Assembly: GCF_014489635.1 (NCBI RefSeq)
Contig: NZ_CP060828.1
Location: 5,133,501 to 5,197,500, forward strand
Direction of reading: 5' to 3'
Source of the DNA: Streptomyces roseirectus
Lineage (GTDB): Bacteria > Actinomycetota > Actinomycetes > Streptomycetales > Streptomycetaceae
Length of the DNA: 64,000 bases
Numbering within the stretch: position 1 is the stretch's first letter; each line of letters begins with the position of its first letter. The notes beneath the pieces are model-generated. The model worked only from the letters and a program-made list of their open reading frames with translations, was not told where the DNA came from and searched no databases. Below, piece after piece: positions 8,522 to 16,283 of the stretch. A program made the position numbers and the translations under genes.

Positions 8522-9310
8522 ATGCCTCCCGCCCAGAAACGCCCCCGCACGTACGACCCCGCCAGAACCCGCGCGGCGATCCTCGCGCAGCTGGCGCACC
8601 TGGACACGGCCGTGAGGAGCCTCACGGCTGAGCAGTTGGGCCGCCCGACGAGGCTCGGCGGATGGACGGTGAGGGAGCTGATCGCGCACATCGGGATGGC
8701 GGTCACGGCGGTGGACAGGGCCCTGTCGCTCCCGGAGCCGCAGGAGCGCACGGCGACGCTGCTGGACTGGCCGTTCGCGACGGCGTCGAACGCGGGGGCG
8801 ATCGACGAGTTCACGAGGAAGCTGGCGGACGAGGCCCCGGCGGACCTCGCGGCGACGGCGAGGACGTTCGCCGCGCGGCTCGACGCCCACCCCGGCACCC
8901 GCCTGGTCCAAACGAACGCGGGCGCGATGCCGCTGGCCGAGTACGTGGTCACACGCACGGTGGAGCTGATCGTCCACACGGACGACCTCAACGACGCGCT
9001 CCCGGACAAAGCCGTCCCCTACGACCGGCAGGCCCTCGCCGCGGCCACCCGCCTCCTGACCGACGCCCTGGCGAAGAAGGCCCCCGGCGGCTCCACGGAG
9101 GTCCGCGTCCCCCCGTACGCGGTCGTGCAGTGCGTCGAGGGCCCGAAGCACACGCGAGGCACCCCGCCGAACGTCGTGGAGACCGACCCGCTGACCTGGA
9201 TCAGGCTCGCGACAGGCCGTCTGAGCTGGGCGGACGCGCTCGACGGGGCCAAGCTGAGCGCCAGCGGGGAACGCGCTGACCTGACCCCCTACCTGCCGGT
9301 GATGTCGTAG
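8522..9310 (+). CDS. Maleylpyruvate isomerase N-terminal (DinB-like)/SCP2-type protein
   Basis: A 262-aa cytoplasmic protein of the actinobacterial DinB-like superfamily (TIGR03083-type). The N-terminal four-helix bundle includes LGGWTVRELIAHIGMAV (about 45-61), whose His is one of the metal ligands in mycothiol-dependent isomerases. Further candidate ligands are Glu/His in TVELIVHTDDL. The C-terminal 70 residues resemble a sterol-carrier-like domain (CVEGPKHTRGTPPN, DPLTWIRLATG). Members use mycothiol as cofactor or thiol donor. The specific substrate is unknown. It lies about 165 bases ahead of purF on the same strand. Confidence 0.8.
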   Translation: MPPAQKRPRTYDPARTRAAILAQLAHLDTAVRSLTAEQLGRPTRLGGWTVRELIAHIGMAVTAVDRALSLPEPQERTATLLDWPFATASNAGAIDEFTRKLADEAPADLAATARTFAARLDAHPGTRLVQTNAGAMPLAEYVVTRTVELIVHTDDLNDALPDKAVPYDRQALAAATRLLTDALAKKAPGGSTEVRVPPYAVVQCVEGPKHTRGTPPNVVETDPLTWIRLATGRLSWADALDGAKLSASGERADLTPYLPVMS

Positions 9311-9439
9311 GCCAGAGGGCCCCGAATGATGTGCGACACCTCACTCACCGGTACGGCAAACCGCACCGACCGAGCCGGAAAGAACCCCGCTGACCAGCGG
9401 AAACACAAACTCCGGAGACTACTGACCGGTATCCCCAAT

Positions 9440-9475
9440 TCGGACCAGTGGTCGACCTCGCCTACACTCGGAGCC
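9440..9475 (+). promoter_or_regulatory. Putative purF promoter giving a leaderless transcript
   Basis: TACACT at 9463-9468 fits a -10 hexamer, with a weak -35 near 9440. Transcription about seven bases later would begin at or next to the purF GTG at 9476. No Shine-Dalgarno sequence precedes that GTG, consistent with a leaderless mRNA. Confidence 0.45.
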
Positions 9476-11005
9476 GTGCCACGTGGTGACGGTCGACTCA
9501 GTCATGATCTGCTCCCCGGTGAGAAGGGCCCCCAGGACGCCTGCGGCGTCTTCGGAGTCTGGGCTCCCGGCGAAGAGGTCGCCAAACTCACTTACTTCGG
9601 GCTGTACGCCCTCCAGCATCGGGGCCAGGAATCCGCGGGAATCGCGGTCAGCAACGGCTCCCAGATCCTCGTCTTCAAGGACATGGGGCTCGTCTCCCAG
9701 GTCTTCGACGAGACCTCCCTCGGCTCGCTCCAGGGTCATATCGCGGTCGGTCACGCCCGCTACTCGACCACCGGAGCCTCCACCTGGGAGAACGCCCAGC
9801 CGACGTTCCGTGCCACCGCGCACGGCTCGATCGCGCTCGGCCACAACGGCAACCTGGTCAACACCGCGCAGCTCGCGGAGATGGTCGCGGACCTGCCCAA
9901 GCAGGAGGGCGGCCGTACGCCCCGCGTCGCGGCCACCAACGACACCGACCTGCTGACGGCCCTGCTCGCCGCCCAGACGGACGACGAGGGCACCCCCCTG
10001 ACCATCGAGGAGGCCGCCCACGCGGTGCTCCCGAAGGTCCGCGGCGCCTTCAGCCTCGTCTTCATGGACCAGCACACCCTCTACGCCGCCCGCGACCCGC
10101 AGGGCATCCGCCCGCTGGTCCTGGGCCGGCTGGAGCGCGGCTGGGTCGTCGCCTCGGAGACCGCGGCCCTCGACATCACGGGCGCCAGCTTCGTCCGCGA
10201 GATCGAGCCCGGCGAGTTCATCGCCATCGACGAGAACGGCCTGCGCACCTCCCGATTCGCGGACGCGAAGCCCAAGGGCTGTGTCTTCGAGTACGTCTAC
10301 CTCGCCCGCCCCGACACCGACATCGCCGGGCGGAACGTCTACGCCTCCCGCGTCCAGATGGGCCGCATGCTGGCGAAGGAGGCCCCCGTCGAGGCCGACC
10401 TCGTCATAGCGACCCCGGAGTCCGGCACCCCCGCCGCGATCGGCTACGCCGAGGCGTCCGGCATCCCCTTCGGCAACGGCCTCGTCAAGAACGCCTACGT
10501 CGGCCGGACCTTCATCCAGCCCTCGCAGACCATCCGGCAGCTCGGCATCCGCCTGAAGCTGAACCCTCTCAAGGACGTCATCAAGGGCAAGCGCCTGGTC
10601 GTCGTCGACGACTCGATCGTCCGCGGCAACACCCAGCGCGCCCTGGTCCGCATGCTCCGCGAGGCGGGCGCCGCCGAGGTGCACATCCGGATCTCCTCGC
10701 CGCCGGTCAAGTGGCCCTGCTTCTTCGGCATCGACTTCGCGACCCGCGCCGAACTCATCGCCAACGGCATGACCGTCGACGAGATCGGCACCTCGCTCGG
10801 CGCCGACTCCCTGGCGTACATCTCCATCGACGGCATGATCGAGGCGACCACCATCGCCAAGCCGAACCTCTGCCGCGCCTGCTTCGACGGCGAGTACCCG
10901 ATGGAGCTGCCGGACCCCGAGCTGCTGGGCAAGCAGCTCCTGGAGACCGAGCTGGCGGCCGGCACGGCGGCCCCGGCGGCGGTCGACGCGATCCGTCGCC
11001 CGTAA
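9476..11005 (+). CDS. purF: Amidophosphoribosyltransferase PurF
   Basis: First committed enzyme of purine synthesis (PRPP plus glutamine to phosphoribosylamine), 509 aa from the GTG at 9476. A 22-residue propeptide ends before Cys23 in QDACGVFGV, which becomes the N-terminal Cys nucleophile after processing. The PRPP motif is VVVDDSIVRGN. Cysteines in VKWPCFFGID and LCRACFDGEYP fit the Fe-S-containing Bacillus-type enzyme. The open frame runs 50 codons further upstream, but that stretch is poor in family likeness and overlaps the promoter. purM follows after 30 bases, so the two form an operon. Confidence 0.96.
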   Translation: MPRGDGRLSHDLLPGEKGPQDACGVFGVWAPGEEVAKLTYFGLYALQHRGQESAGIAVSNGSQILVFKDMGLVSQVFDETSLGSLQGHIAVGHARYSTTGASTWENAQPTFRATAHGSIALGHNGNLVNTAQLAEMVADLPKQEGGRTPRVAATNDTDLLTALLAAQTDDEGTPLTIEEAAHAVLPKVRGAFSLVFMDQHTLYAARDPQGIRPLVLGRLERGWVVASETAALDITGASFVREIEPGEFIAIDENGLRTSRFADAKPKGCVFEYVYLARPDTDIAGRNVYASRVQMGRMLAKEAPVEADLVIATPESGTPAAIGYAEASGIPFGNGLVKNAYVGRTFIQPSQTIRQLGIRLKLNPLKDVIKGKRLVVVDDSIVRGNTQRALVRMLREAGAAEVHIRISSPPVKWPCFFGIDFATRAELIANGMTVDEIGTSLGADSLAYISIDGMIEATTIAKPNLCRACFDGEYPMELPDPELLGKQLLETELAAGTAAPAAVDAIRRP

Positions 11006-11035
11006 GCCTCCGCAGGACGAAACGAAAGTCACACC

Positions 11036-12118
11036 ATGTCTGAGACCCCCGTTGTTTCCGAGGGCGGTGCCAGCTACGCCGCGGCCGGCGTCGACATCGA
11101 GGCGGGCGACCGCGCCGTAGAACTGATGAAGGAGTGGGTGAAGAAGACCCAGCGCCCCGAGGTCCTGGGCGGCCTCGGCGGCTTCGCCGGCCTCTTCGAC
11201 GCCTCCGCCCTCAAGGGCTACGACCGCCCGCTGCTCGCCTCCGCCACGGACGGCGTCGGCACCAAGGTCGACATCGCCCGCCGCCTCGGCGTCTACGACA
11301 CGATCGGCCACGACCTGGTCGCCATGGTCATGGACGACATCGTGGTCTGCGGCGCCGAGCCCCTGTTCATGACCGACTACATCTGCGTCGGCAAGGTCCA
11401 CCCCGAGCGGGTCGCCGCGATCGTCAAGGGCATCGCCGAGGGCTGCGTCCTCGCCGGTTGCGCCCTGGTCGGCGGCGAGACGGCGGAGCACCCCGGCCTG
11501 CTCGGCCCGGACGACTTCGACGTCGCCGGCGCGGGCACCGGCGTCGTCGAGGCCGACCGCCTGCTCGGCGCCGACCGGATCCGCGAGGGCGACACGGTCA
11601 TCGCGATGGCCGCGTCCGGCCTGCACTCCAACGGCTACTCGCTGGTCCGCCACGTCCTTCTGGACCGGGCGAAGCTCGACCTGGACGCGGAGATCGCGGA
11701 GCTGGGCCGCACGCTGGGCGCGGAACTCCTGGAGCCGACCAAGATCTACTCCCTGGACTGCCTCGCCCTCACGCGGACGACGGACGTCCACGCCTACTCC
11801 CACGTGACCGGCGGCGGCCTCGCGGCGAACCTGGCCCGTGTGATCCCGGACACCCTGCACGCCGTGGTCGACCGCTCGACCTGGACGCCGGGTCCGATCT
11901 TCGACCTCGTCGGCACGACCGGTCAGGTCGAACGCCTCGAACTGGAGAAGACCCTGAACATGGGCGTCGGCATGATCGCCATCGTCCCCCAGGACTCCAC
12001 TGACGTGGCCCTGACGACCTTGGCGGACCGCGGGGTGGAGTCGTGGGTCGCGGGCGAGATCACGGCCCGTGGAGACCGCACGACGGGCGCCGAGCTGGTG
12101 GGCGACTACGCGAGCTGA
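11036..12118 (+). CDS. purM: Phosphoribosylformylglycinamidine cyclo-ligase PurM
   Basis: AIR synthetase of 360 aa, closing FGAM to aminoimidazole ribotide, the step after PurSQL. Family segments are YAAAGVDIEAGDRAVELMK at the N-terminus, SATDGVGTKVDIA (about 68-80), DLVAMVMDDIVVCGAEPLFMTDY and the glycine-rich HVTGGGLAANLARV. The start codon is ATG, 30 bases after purF. A strong hairpin terminator follows the stop at 12144-12170. Confidence 0.97.
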   Translation: MSETPVVSEGGASYAAAGVDIEAGDRAVELMKEWVKKTQRPEVLGGLGGFAGLFDASALKGYDRPLLASATDGVGTKVDIARRLGVYDTIGHDLVAMVMDDIVVCGAEPLFMTDYICVGKVHPERVAAIVKGIAEGCVLAGCALVGGETAEHPGLLGPDDFDVAGAGTGVVEADRLLGADRIREGDTVIAMAASGLHSNGYSLVRHVLLDRAKLDLDAEIAELGRTLGAELLEPTKIYSLDCLALTRTTDVHAYSHVTGGGLAANLARVIPDTLHAVVDRSTWTPGPIFDLVGTTGQVERLELEKTLNMGVGMIAIVPQDSTDVALTTLADRGVESWVAGEITARGDRTTGAELVGDYAS

Positions 12119-12143
12119 GCCCCCTGCGGAGGGCAGCACAAAA

Positions 12144-12170
12144 CCCGGTCCGATGATCCCTCGGACCGGG
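12144..12170. terminator. Terminator between purM and the convergent DUF3073 gene
   Basis: A perfect 10-bp stem cccggtccga / tcggaccggg with a 7-base loop, between two convergent stop codons. No U tail. Confidence 0.75.
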
Positions 12171-12202
12171 TCGGGTGCGGCCAAACCGCCGGAAGCTAAC
12201 GC

Positions 12203-12466
12203 TTACGCGCCACGACGGTGTTGGTGTTGGGACGAGGGCGACTCGTCGTCGTCCTCGTCGTCCCCGTACAGCTCGGCGTACCGTGCGTACGGGTCATCCT
12301 GCCCATCGTCATCGTCGTCATCCTCGAACGGCTCAGCGTTCGGCGGAATATTCGATGGCGATGCGCCCAGCTCTTCGGCCAGGCGTGAGAGATCCGTCCC
12401 GCCGCTGTTGTACTTCAGCTGGCGGGCGACCTTCGCTTGCTTGGCCTTGGCCCGGCCGCGCCCCAT
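12203..12466 (-). CDS. DUF3073 family protein
   Basis: An 87-aa protein with a basic N-terminal half (MGRGRAKAKQAKVARQLKYNS) and a highly acidic tail with Asp runs (EPFEDDDDDDGQDDP and DDEDDD). The central TDLSRLAEEL segment is the conserved DUF3073 core. It is widespread and single-copy in actinomycetes. The charge split suggests nucleic-acid or ribosome association, but no role is established. It is convergent with purM; a 293-bp spacer with an AT-rich patch separates it from vdh. Confidence 0.85.
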   Translation of the reverse strand: MGRGRAKAKQAKVARQLKYNSGGTDLSRLAEELGASPSNIPPNAEPFEDDDDDDGQDDPYARYAELYGDDEDDDESPSSQHQHRRGA

Positions 12467-12759
12467 GGCTCGACCCCCTCAACGACGGGGCTCGACGGCC
12501 CCAGAGTCTTGACACGCGTTCATGATCCAGAACGGACTCTCCGTGGAGAGGCCGTCCGTAGGGCTCCCACGGTACCTGAGCCCGCACCCATACGGTACGT
12601 CGCCCGTGGCGAGCGCGTGCGCCCGGCCTCGGTGAGACATGCCGTCATGGCTGGTCAGTGGCGATTTTAACCACTTATTGGCGGGCGACCCGCCGGGAAG
12701 AGTGAGAGTTCTCTCCAACTTTCCTCCCGGCGGTACCGCGACCTTGCTCCGGGGACCTG

Positions 12760-13851
12760 CTACCAACCCCGCGCGAGAGCCCCCTCGTGCATCCGCTGCT
12801 CGGCGATCCGGTCGGCCGCGGCGGCCGGCGGAATCCCGTCCGTCTTCGCACGTGCGAATATTGCCAGCGTCGTGTCGTAGATGCCGGCCGCCTTCGCCTT
12901 GCACCGGTCGAAATCGAACCCGTGCAGCTCGTCGGCGACCTGGATGACCCCGCCCGCGTTCACGACGTAGTCCGGCGCGTAGAGGATCCCCCGGTCCGCG
13001 AGGTCCTTCTCGACGCCGGGGTGGGCGAGCTGGTTGTTGGCGGCGCCGCAGACGACGGACGCGGTGAGCACCGGCACGGTCGTGTCGTCCAGCGCCCCGC
13101 CGAGCGCGCACGGCGCGTACACGTCGAGCCCGTCGACGCGGATCAGCGCGTCGGTGTCGGCGACGGCCCGCACCCCGGGGTGCAGATCGAGCACCCGGCG
13201 CACGGCGTCCTCGCGGACATCGGTGACGACGACCTCGGCGCCCTCGGCGAGCAGATGGCCGACGAGGTGGTGGCCGACCTTCCCGACCCCGGCGATGCCG
13301 ACCCGCCGCCCGGCCAGGGAGGGGCCGCCCCACAGGTGCTGGGCGGAGGCCCGCATGCCCTGATAGACCCCGTACGCGGTGAGGATCGAGGAGTCGCCCG
13401 CGCCGCCGTTCTCGGGCGAACGCCCGGTCGTCCAGCGGCACTCGCGCGCGACGACGTCCATGTCCGCGACGTACGTGCCGACATCGCACGCGGTGACGTA
13501 CCGGCCGCCGAGCGAGGCCACGAACCGGCCGTAGGCCAGCAGCAGTTCCTCGGTCTTGTCGCGCAGCGGGTCCCCGATGATCACGGCCTTGCCGCCGCCG
13601 TGGTCGAGCCCGGCCATGGCGTTCTTGTACGACATCCCGCGCGCCAGGTTCAGCGCGTCGGCGACGGCCTCCTCCTCGGAGGCGTACGGGTAGAACCGGG
13701 TCCCGCCGAGCGCGGGGCCCAGCGCGGTCGAGTGCAGTGCGATGACGGCCTTGAGGCCGCTCTTGCGGTCCTGGCAGAGCACGACTTGCTCATGACCACC
13801 CTGATCGGAGTGGAACAGGGTGCGCAGGACGCCGTCGGATACGTCGGTCAC
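12760..13851 (-). CDS. vdh: Valine (branched-chain amino acid) dehydrogenase
   Basis: A 363-aa Glu/Leu/Phe/Val-dehydrogenase family member. It oxidatively deaminates valine to 2-oxoisovalerate with NAD, feeding branched-chain acyl-CoA precursors used for fatty acids and polyketides in Streptomyces. The substrate-site motif [13 protein letters not shown] contains the catalytic Lys. The NAD fold follows with [13 protein letters not shown]. The C-terminal [17 protein letters not shown] segment is typical. The start GTG at 13851 is chosen for GGGAG eight bases upstream and for the N-terminus VTDVSDGVL. The open frame continues far upstream but only as antisense to the next gene. Confidence 0.95.
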   Translation of the reverse strand: MTDVSDGVLRTLFHSDQGGHEQVVLCQDRKSGLKAVIALHSTALGPALGGTRFYPYASEEEAVADALNLARGMSYKNAMAGLDHGGGKAVIIGDPLRDKTEELLLAYGRFVASLGGRYVTACDVGTYVADMDVVARECRWTTGRSPENGGAGDSSILTAYGVYQGMRASAQHLWGGPSLAGRRVGIAGVGKVGHHLVGHLLAEGAEVVVTDVREDAVRRVLDLHPGVRAVADTDALIRVDGLDVYAPCALGGALDDTTVPVLTASVVCGAANNQLAHPGVEKDLADRGILYAPDYVVNAGGVIQVADELHGFDFDRCKAKAAGIYDTTLAIFARAKTDGIPPAAAADRIAEQRMHEGALARGW

Positions 13852-14070
13852 GGTGGTGACTCCCAAGTAACTAGCGGCGGTTGGGGCTGAGACCCCGTAC
13901 AGGTGGCGGGGCCTGTGGCATGAGCGTAGGGCCTTTTCGGACAGCGGAGGGGGTGTGTGGGGGATCACCCGCGGGAGGTGTACGCACGTGCGACGATTTG
14001 CACGGCTTTCGGGTTCATTCGTGACCGGTCCGGCAGGTTTTCCGATCGGCGGGCTGGGGAGGGAGCAGGC

Positions 14071-14913
14071 GTGCCCAAGGTGTCCTCGGTGACCGTCCCG
14101 TACGCGGCCTACTTGCGCGTGTACGAGCCCCTGGCCGCTTTCCCGGAGCCCGAGCGGGAGCACTGGACGCGCTACGCCCGCCGTCCGCACCGCCCGTCGT
14201 ACCAGGACGAGCTGCGCCGCTCGCTCGCCGACCTGCTGCCCACGCCGCCGGTCGCGGTGCCGGTGCACGAGAGCACCGACGCGTTCGTGATCGAGGCGAA
14301 CGGCGTGCTGTGCGTGTGCCCTTGGCGGACCCGGCTGCGCGGCTGGCAGGCGCTCGGCGACCTGGAGGGCGAACTGCCCCGCCCGCTGGTGGACGCGGTC
14401 CTGCCGGAGCTGGTGCGCAGCCAGGCGGCCCAGGACTACGACCGCTGGCGCCGCCGCAACCCCGACGCCCGCCCCTGGATCCGCACGGCGACCTGGCAGG
14501 TCCCGCTGAACTGGTTCGTGCTGGTCTCCGACGACGAGCGGCGCTGGGACAAGGGCACCGCCGACGAGCCCCCCACGCTGCGCTACCGCACCCCGATGGT
14601 CCAGGCGAGACGCCGGGTCGCGCGGGGCCTGAAGGCCCTCAGGGACGCGATCGACGAGGGCCCGCTGATCGACGGCCTGACGGACGTCGGACGCTGGCTG
14701 GAGGAGTTCCACCCGCGTTCGCTCGTCGAACTCGACTACGGCGGGCTCGTGCACACCCTGCCCGCCGGCGACCTGGAGGTCGACCACTCGGCGGCCGACG
14801 TCGCCGAGGGCATCGACGCGCTGCGGCGCGGGGACGGCGAGGCGGCGGGGGAGGCGTACGGGCGGCTCGTGGAGCGCTGGCGGGCCGTGCGCGACCGGCG
14901 CTCCGCGAACTGA
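14071..14913 (+). CDS. Conserved hypothetical protein between vdh and bldC
   Basis: A 280-aa cytoplasmic protein conserved at this position in Streptomyces as far as I recall, without a named domain. The start GTG at 14071 ([20 protein letters not shown]) follows a strong GGGGAGGGAG site; the frame is open further back to 13957 but without a ribosome site. It is rich in Arg, Trp and Tyr ([34 protein letters not shown]). No membrane segments. Function not assigned. Confidence 0.85.
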   Translation: MPKVSSVTVPYAAYLRVYEPLAAFPEPEREHWTRYARRPHRPSYQDELRRSLADLLPTPPVAVPVHESTDAFVIEANGVLCVCPWRTRLRGWQALGDLEGELPRPLVDAVLPELVRSQAAQDYDRWRRRNPDARPWIRTATWQVPLNWFVLVSDDERRWDKGTADEPPTLRYRTPMVQARRRVARGLKALRDAIDEGPLIDGLTDVGRWLEEFHPRSLVELDYGGLVHTLPAGDLEVDHSAADVAEGIDALRRGDGEAAGEAYGRLVERWRAVRDRRSAN

Positions 14914-14959
14914 CCGGTCGGTCACGGGGATGTTGCAGGTAACTGATCCGTCATCAACT

Positions 14960-14973
14960 GTGACGCACGTCAC
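14960..14973. promoter_or_regulatory. Crp-like site
   Basis: GTGACGCACGTCAC is a palindrome that fits the Streptomyces Crp consensus GTG-N6-GNCAC. It lies 47 bases after the preceding gene and about 490 bases before bldC. A nearly identical site occurs at 27207-27220. Confidence 0.5.
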
Positions 14974-15183
14974 GGCTCGAACGTTGTCGAACAGCGTACG
15001 GTCTGCCGTACTTCGTCCTGAGGTTCGGAAACTGATGGGACGTTGGTCCCGATCCGGGCTTTCGTGTCAAGCGTGACAGACCGCACGTAACTGGCCCTTG
15101 CGTCCCTCGCCGCTCCTCGTGCCAAAATAGGACAAGGAGCCCGGGGGAGGCTCTGTCTCAGCATTACATGCTTTGGGGGGTCT

Positions 15184-15230
15184 TGTGACTCCTGATCATC
15201 GCTGTGACTGATCGTCACAGTGGTGTGACT
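15184..15230. promoter_or_regulatory. Triple TGTGACT repeat with inverted half-site
   Basis: TGTGACT occurs at 15184-15190, 15203-15209 and 15224-15230, with start-to-start distances of 19 and 21 bases (about two helical turns). The central copy also forms a perfect inverted repeat, CTGTGAC-N5-GTCACAG (15202-15220). This is the layout of a cooperative multi-site operator. Confidence 0.5.
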
Positions 15231-15422
15231 GTCCGCTATGGCATGGTCCATCGGCTTCCGCGGCTGATGACTACCTGGGAGGGCAATTCCATCGGTTTGG
15301 CCGACGCGGCTGGACAGATGGTGTAGTTGTAGTGCCGAGGACAAGCCGTTCGTCCTATAACCGACTCGACTCGCGTCCGCCCATTTCGGGCAACGCGGGT
15401 CAAGGTGCAGAATTTAGAGGAA

Positions 15423-15444
15423 AGAACCGAGAAGGTTCGGTTCT
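15423..15444 (+). promoter_or_regulatory. Hairpin directly ahead of the bldC ribosome site
   Basis: agaaccga / tcggttct form a perfect 8-bp stem with a 6-base loop. It ends three bases before the GAGGAGG ribosome-binding site (15448-15454) of bldC, so it could limit or protect ribosome access. Confidence 0.55.
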
Positions 15445-15460
15445 CCCGAGGAGGCCGCTC

Positions 15461-15667
15461 ATGACCGCTCGCACCCCTGATGCTGAGCCGCTGCTGACCC
15501 CGGCTGAGGTCGCCACCATGTTCCGCGTCGACCCCAAGACGGTCACGCGGTGGGCGAAGGCCGGGAAGCTCACGTCCATCCGTACGCTCGGCGGACACCG
15601 CCGTTACCGCGAGGCCGAGGTTCGCGCACTGCTTGCGGGCATTCCGCAGCAGCGCAGCGAAGCCTGA
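15461..15667 (+). CDS. bldC: Developmental transcriptional regulator BldC
   Basis: A 68-aa MerR-like DNA-binding protein consisting essentially of one winged helix-turn-helix. LLTPAEVATMFRVDPKTV (about 11-28) is the helix-turn-helix and GGHRRYRE (about 45-52) the wing. BldC binds direct repeats head-to-tail and holds Streptomyces in vegetative growth by repressing sporulation genes. The ATG at 15461 has a near-perfect GAGGAGG six bases upstream. A strong terminator with seven T follows at 15827-15867. The protein is very highly conserved, which makes the call secure. Confidence 0.97.
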   Translation: MTARTPDAEPLLTPAEVATMFRVDPKTVTRWAKAGKLTSIRTLGGHRRYREAEVRALLAGIPQQRSEA

Positions 15668-15826
15668 CGCCCACTGACCGGGCATCCCGGCGGTCCCCCC
15701 ACCGGTCGTGATGTCCACTGCTCCACCGCATCACCGCTTTATCGCAACACCGCTTCACCGCACCACAGCTCCACACGACGCGGGCCCTGCCCCAACAGGC
15801 CCCTGACCCACACCGGGTGTGTCGTC

Positions 15827-15867
15827 GATCGCGCTGGACTCCGCCGGGTCCAGCGCGATCTTTTTTT
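15827..15867 (+). terminator. Strong intrinsic terminator after bldC
   Basis: A perfect 13-bp stem (gatcgcgctggac / gtccagcgcgatc) with an 8-base loop is followed by TTTTTTT at 15861-15867. A full U tract is uncommon in this genome. Confidence 0.92.
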
Positions 15868-16069
15868 GTGCGTCGGGACATGCTCGGGCATGGGTGCAAT
15901 TGCACATATTAAATTGACCCTTTGTAGGAGGCGGGTAAGACCCCTCATCCTTCGAACAAACCTCGTGACACCCATCACACCCCCACACCCTTGCCCCCAA
16001 CCCCCGCTTCCCCTATAGGAGTTCACCCCTGCTGTATGTCTACCCGCCTGCCCGCTCGCGGACACGCGA
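15868..16069. other. AT-rich non-coding patch with promoter-like elements
   Basis: GTGCAATTGCAC (15894-15905) is a perfect 12-bp palindrome, followed by TTGACC (15914-15919), a 16-base spacer and TAAGAC (15936-15941), a plausible plus-strand promoter. No plus-strand open frame with a ribosome site follows before the tRNA-Asp region. It may drive a small RNA or be a relic. Confidence 0.4.
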
Positions 16070-16102
16070 AAGAGGCCCGCGCCCAGTGGGCGCGAGCCTC
16101 TT
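16070..16102 (-). terminator. Terminator downstream of tRNA-Asp
   Basis: A 15-bp near-perfect stem (aagaggcccgcgccc / gggcgcgagcctctt, one mismatch) with a 3-base loop starts nine bases after the tRNA 3' end on the minus strand. Confidence 0.8.
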
Positions 16103-16110
16103 CAACTATG

Positions 16111-16185
16111 CGGTCCTGACGGGATTTGAACCCGCGGCCTCCACCTTGACAGGGTGGCGAGCACTCCAAACTGCTCCACAGGACC
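16111..16185 (-). tRNA. tRNA-Asp (anticodon GTC), copy 1
   Basis: A 75-nt cloverleaf with acceptor GGTCCTG/CAGGACC and discriminator G. The anticodon stem is CCACC/GGTGG with loop CTGTCAA, giving GTC. CCA is not encoded. The sequence is identical over its whole length to the copy at 22144-22218. Confidence 0.95.
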
Positions 16186-16283
16186 AGGCTTTGCGGCTGG
16201 GGATTCGTGCTTTCCCCTGGCTGCGAAGAGGACTCTACAGGAGGTGAGTGGTCAGGTCGAACTCACCCTCTGTGAGCGCCTGA

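Larger units (their letters stand above)
14914..15460. other. Long non-coding region in front of bldC
   Basis: 547 bases without a supported gene. It holds a Crp-like palindrome (14960-14973), three TGTGACT direct repeats with one inverted half-site (15184-15230), a TATAAC hexamer at 15356-15361 that could be a -10, and a hairpin immediately before the bldC ribosome site (15423-15444). The length and repeat content suggest complex control of bldC. Confidence 0.7.

Noticed and set aside
15755..16000. Cys-rich minus-strand frame (MCNCTHARACPDAQ...)
   Set aside because: It would be encoded across the bldC terminator hairpin read backwards, and it lacks a ribosome site.
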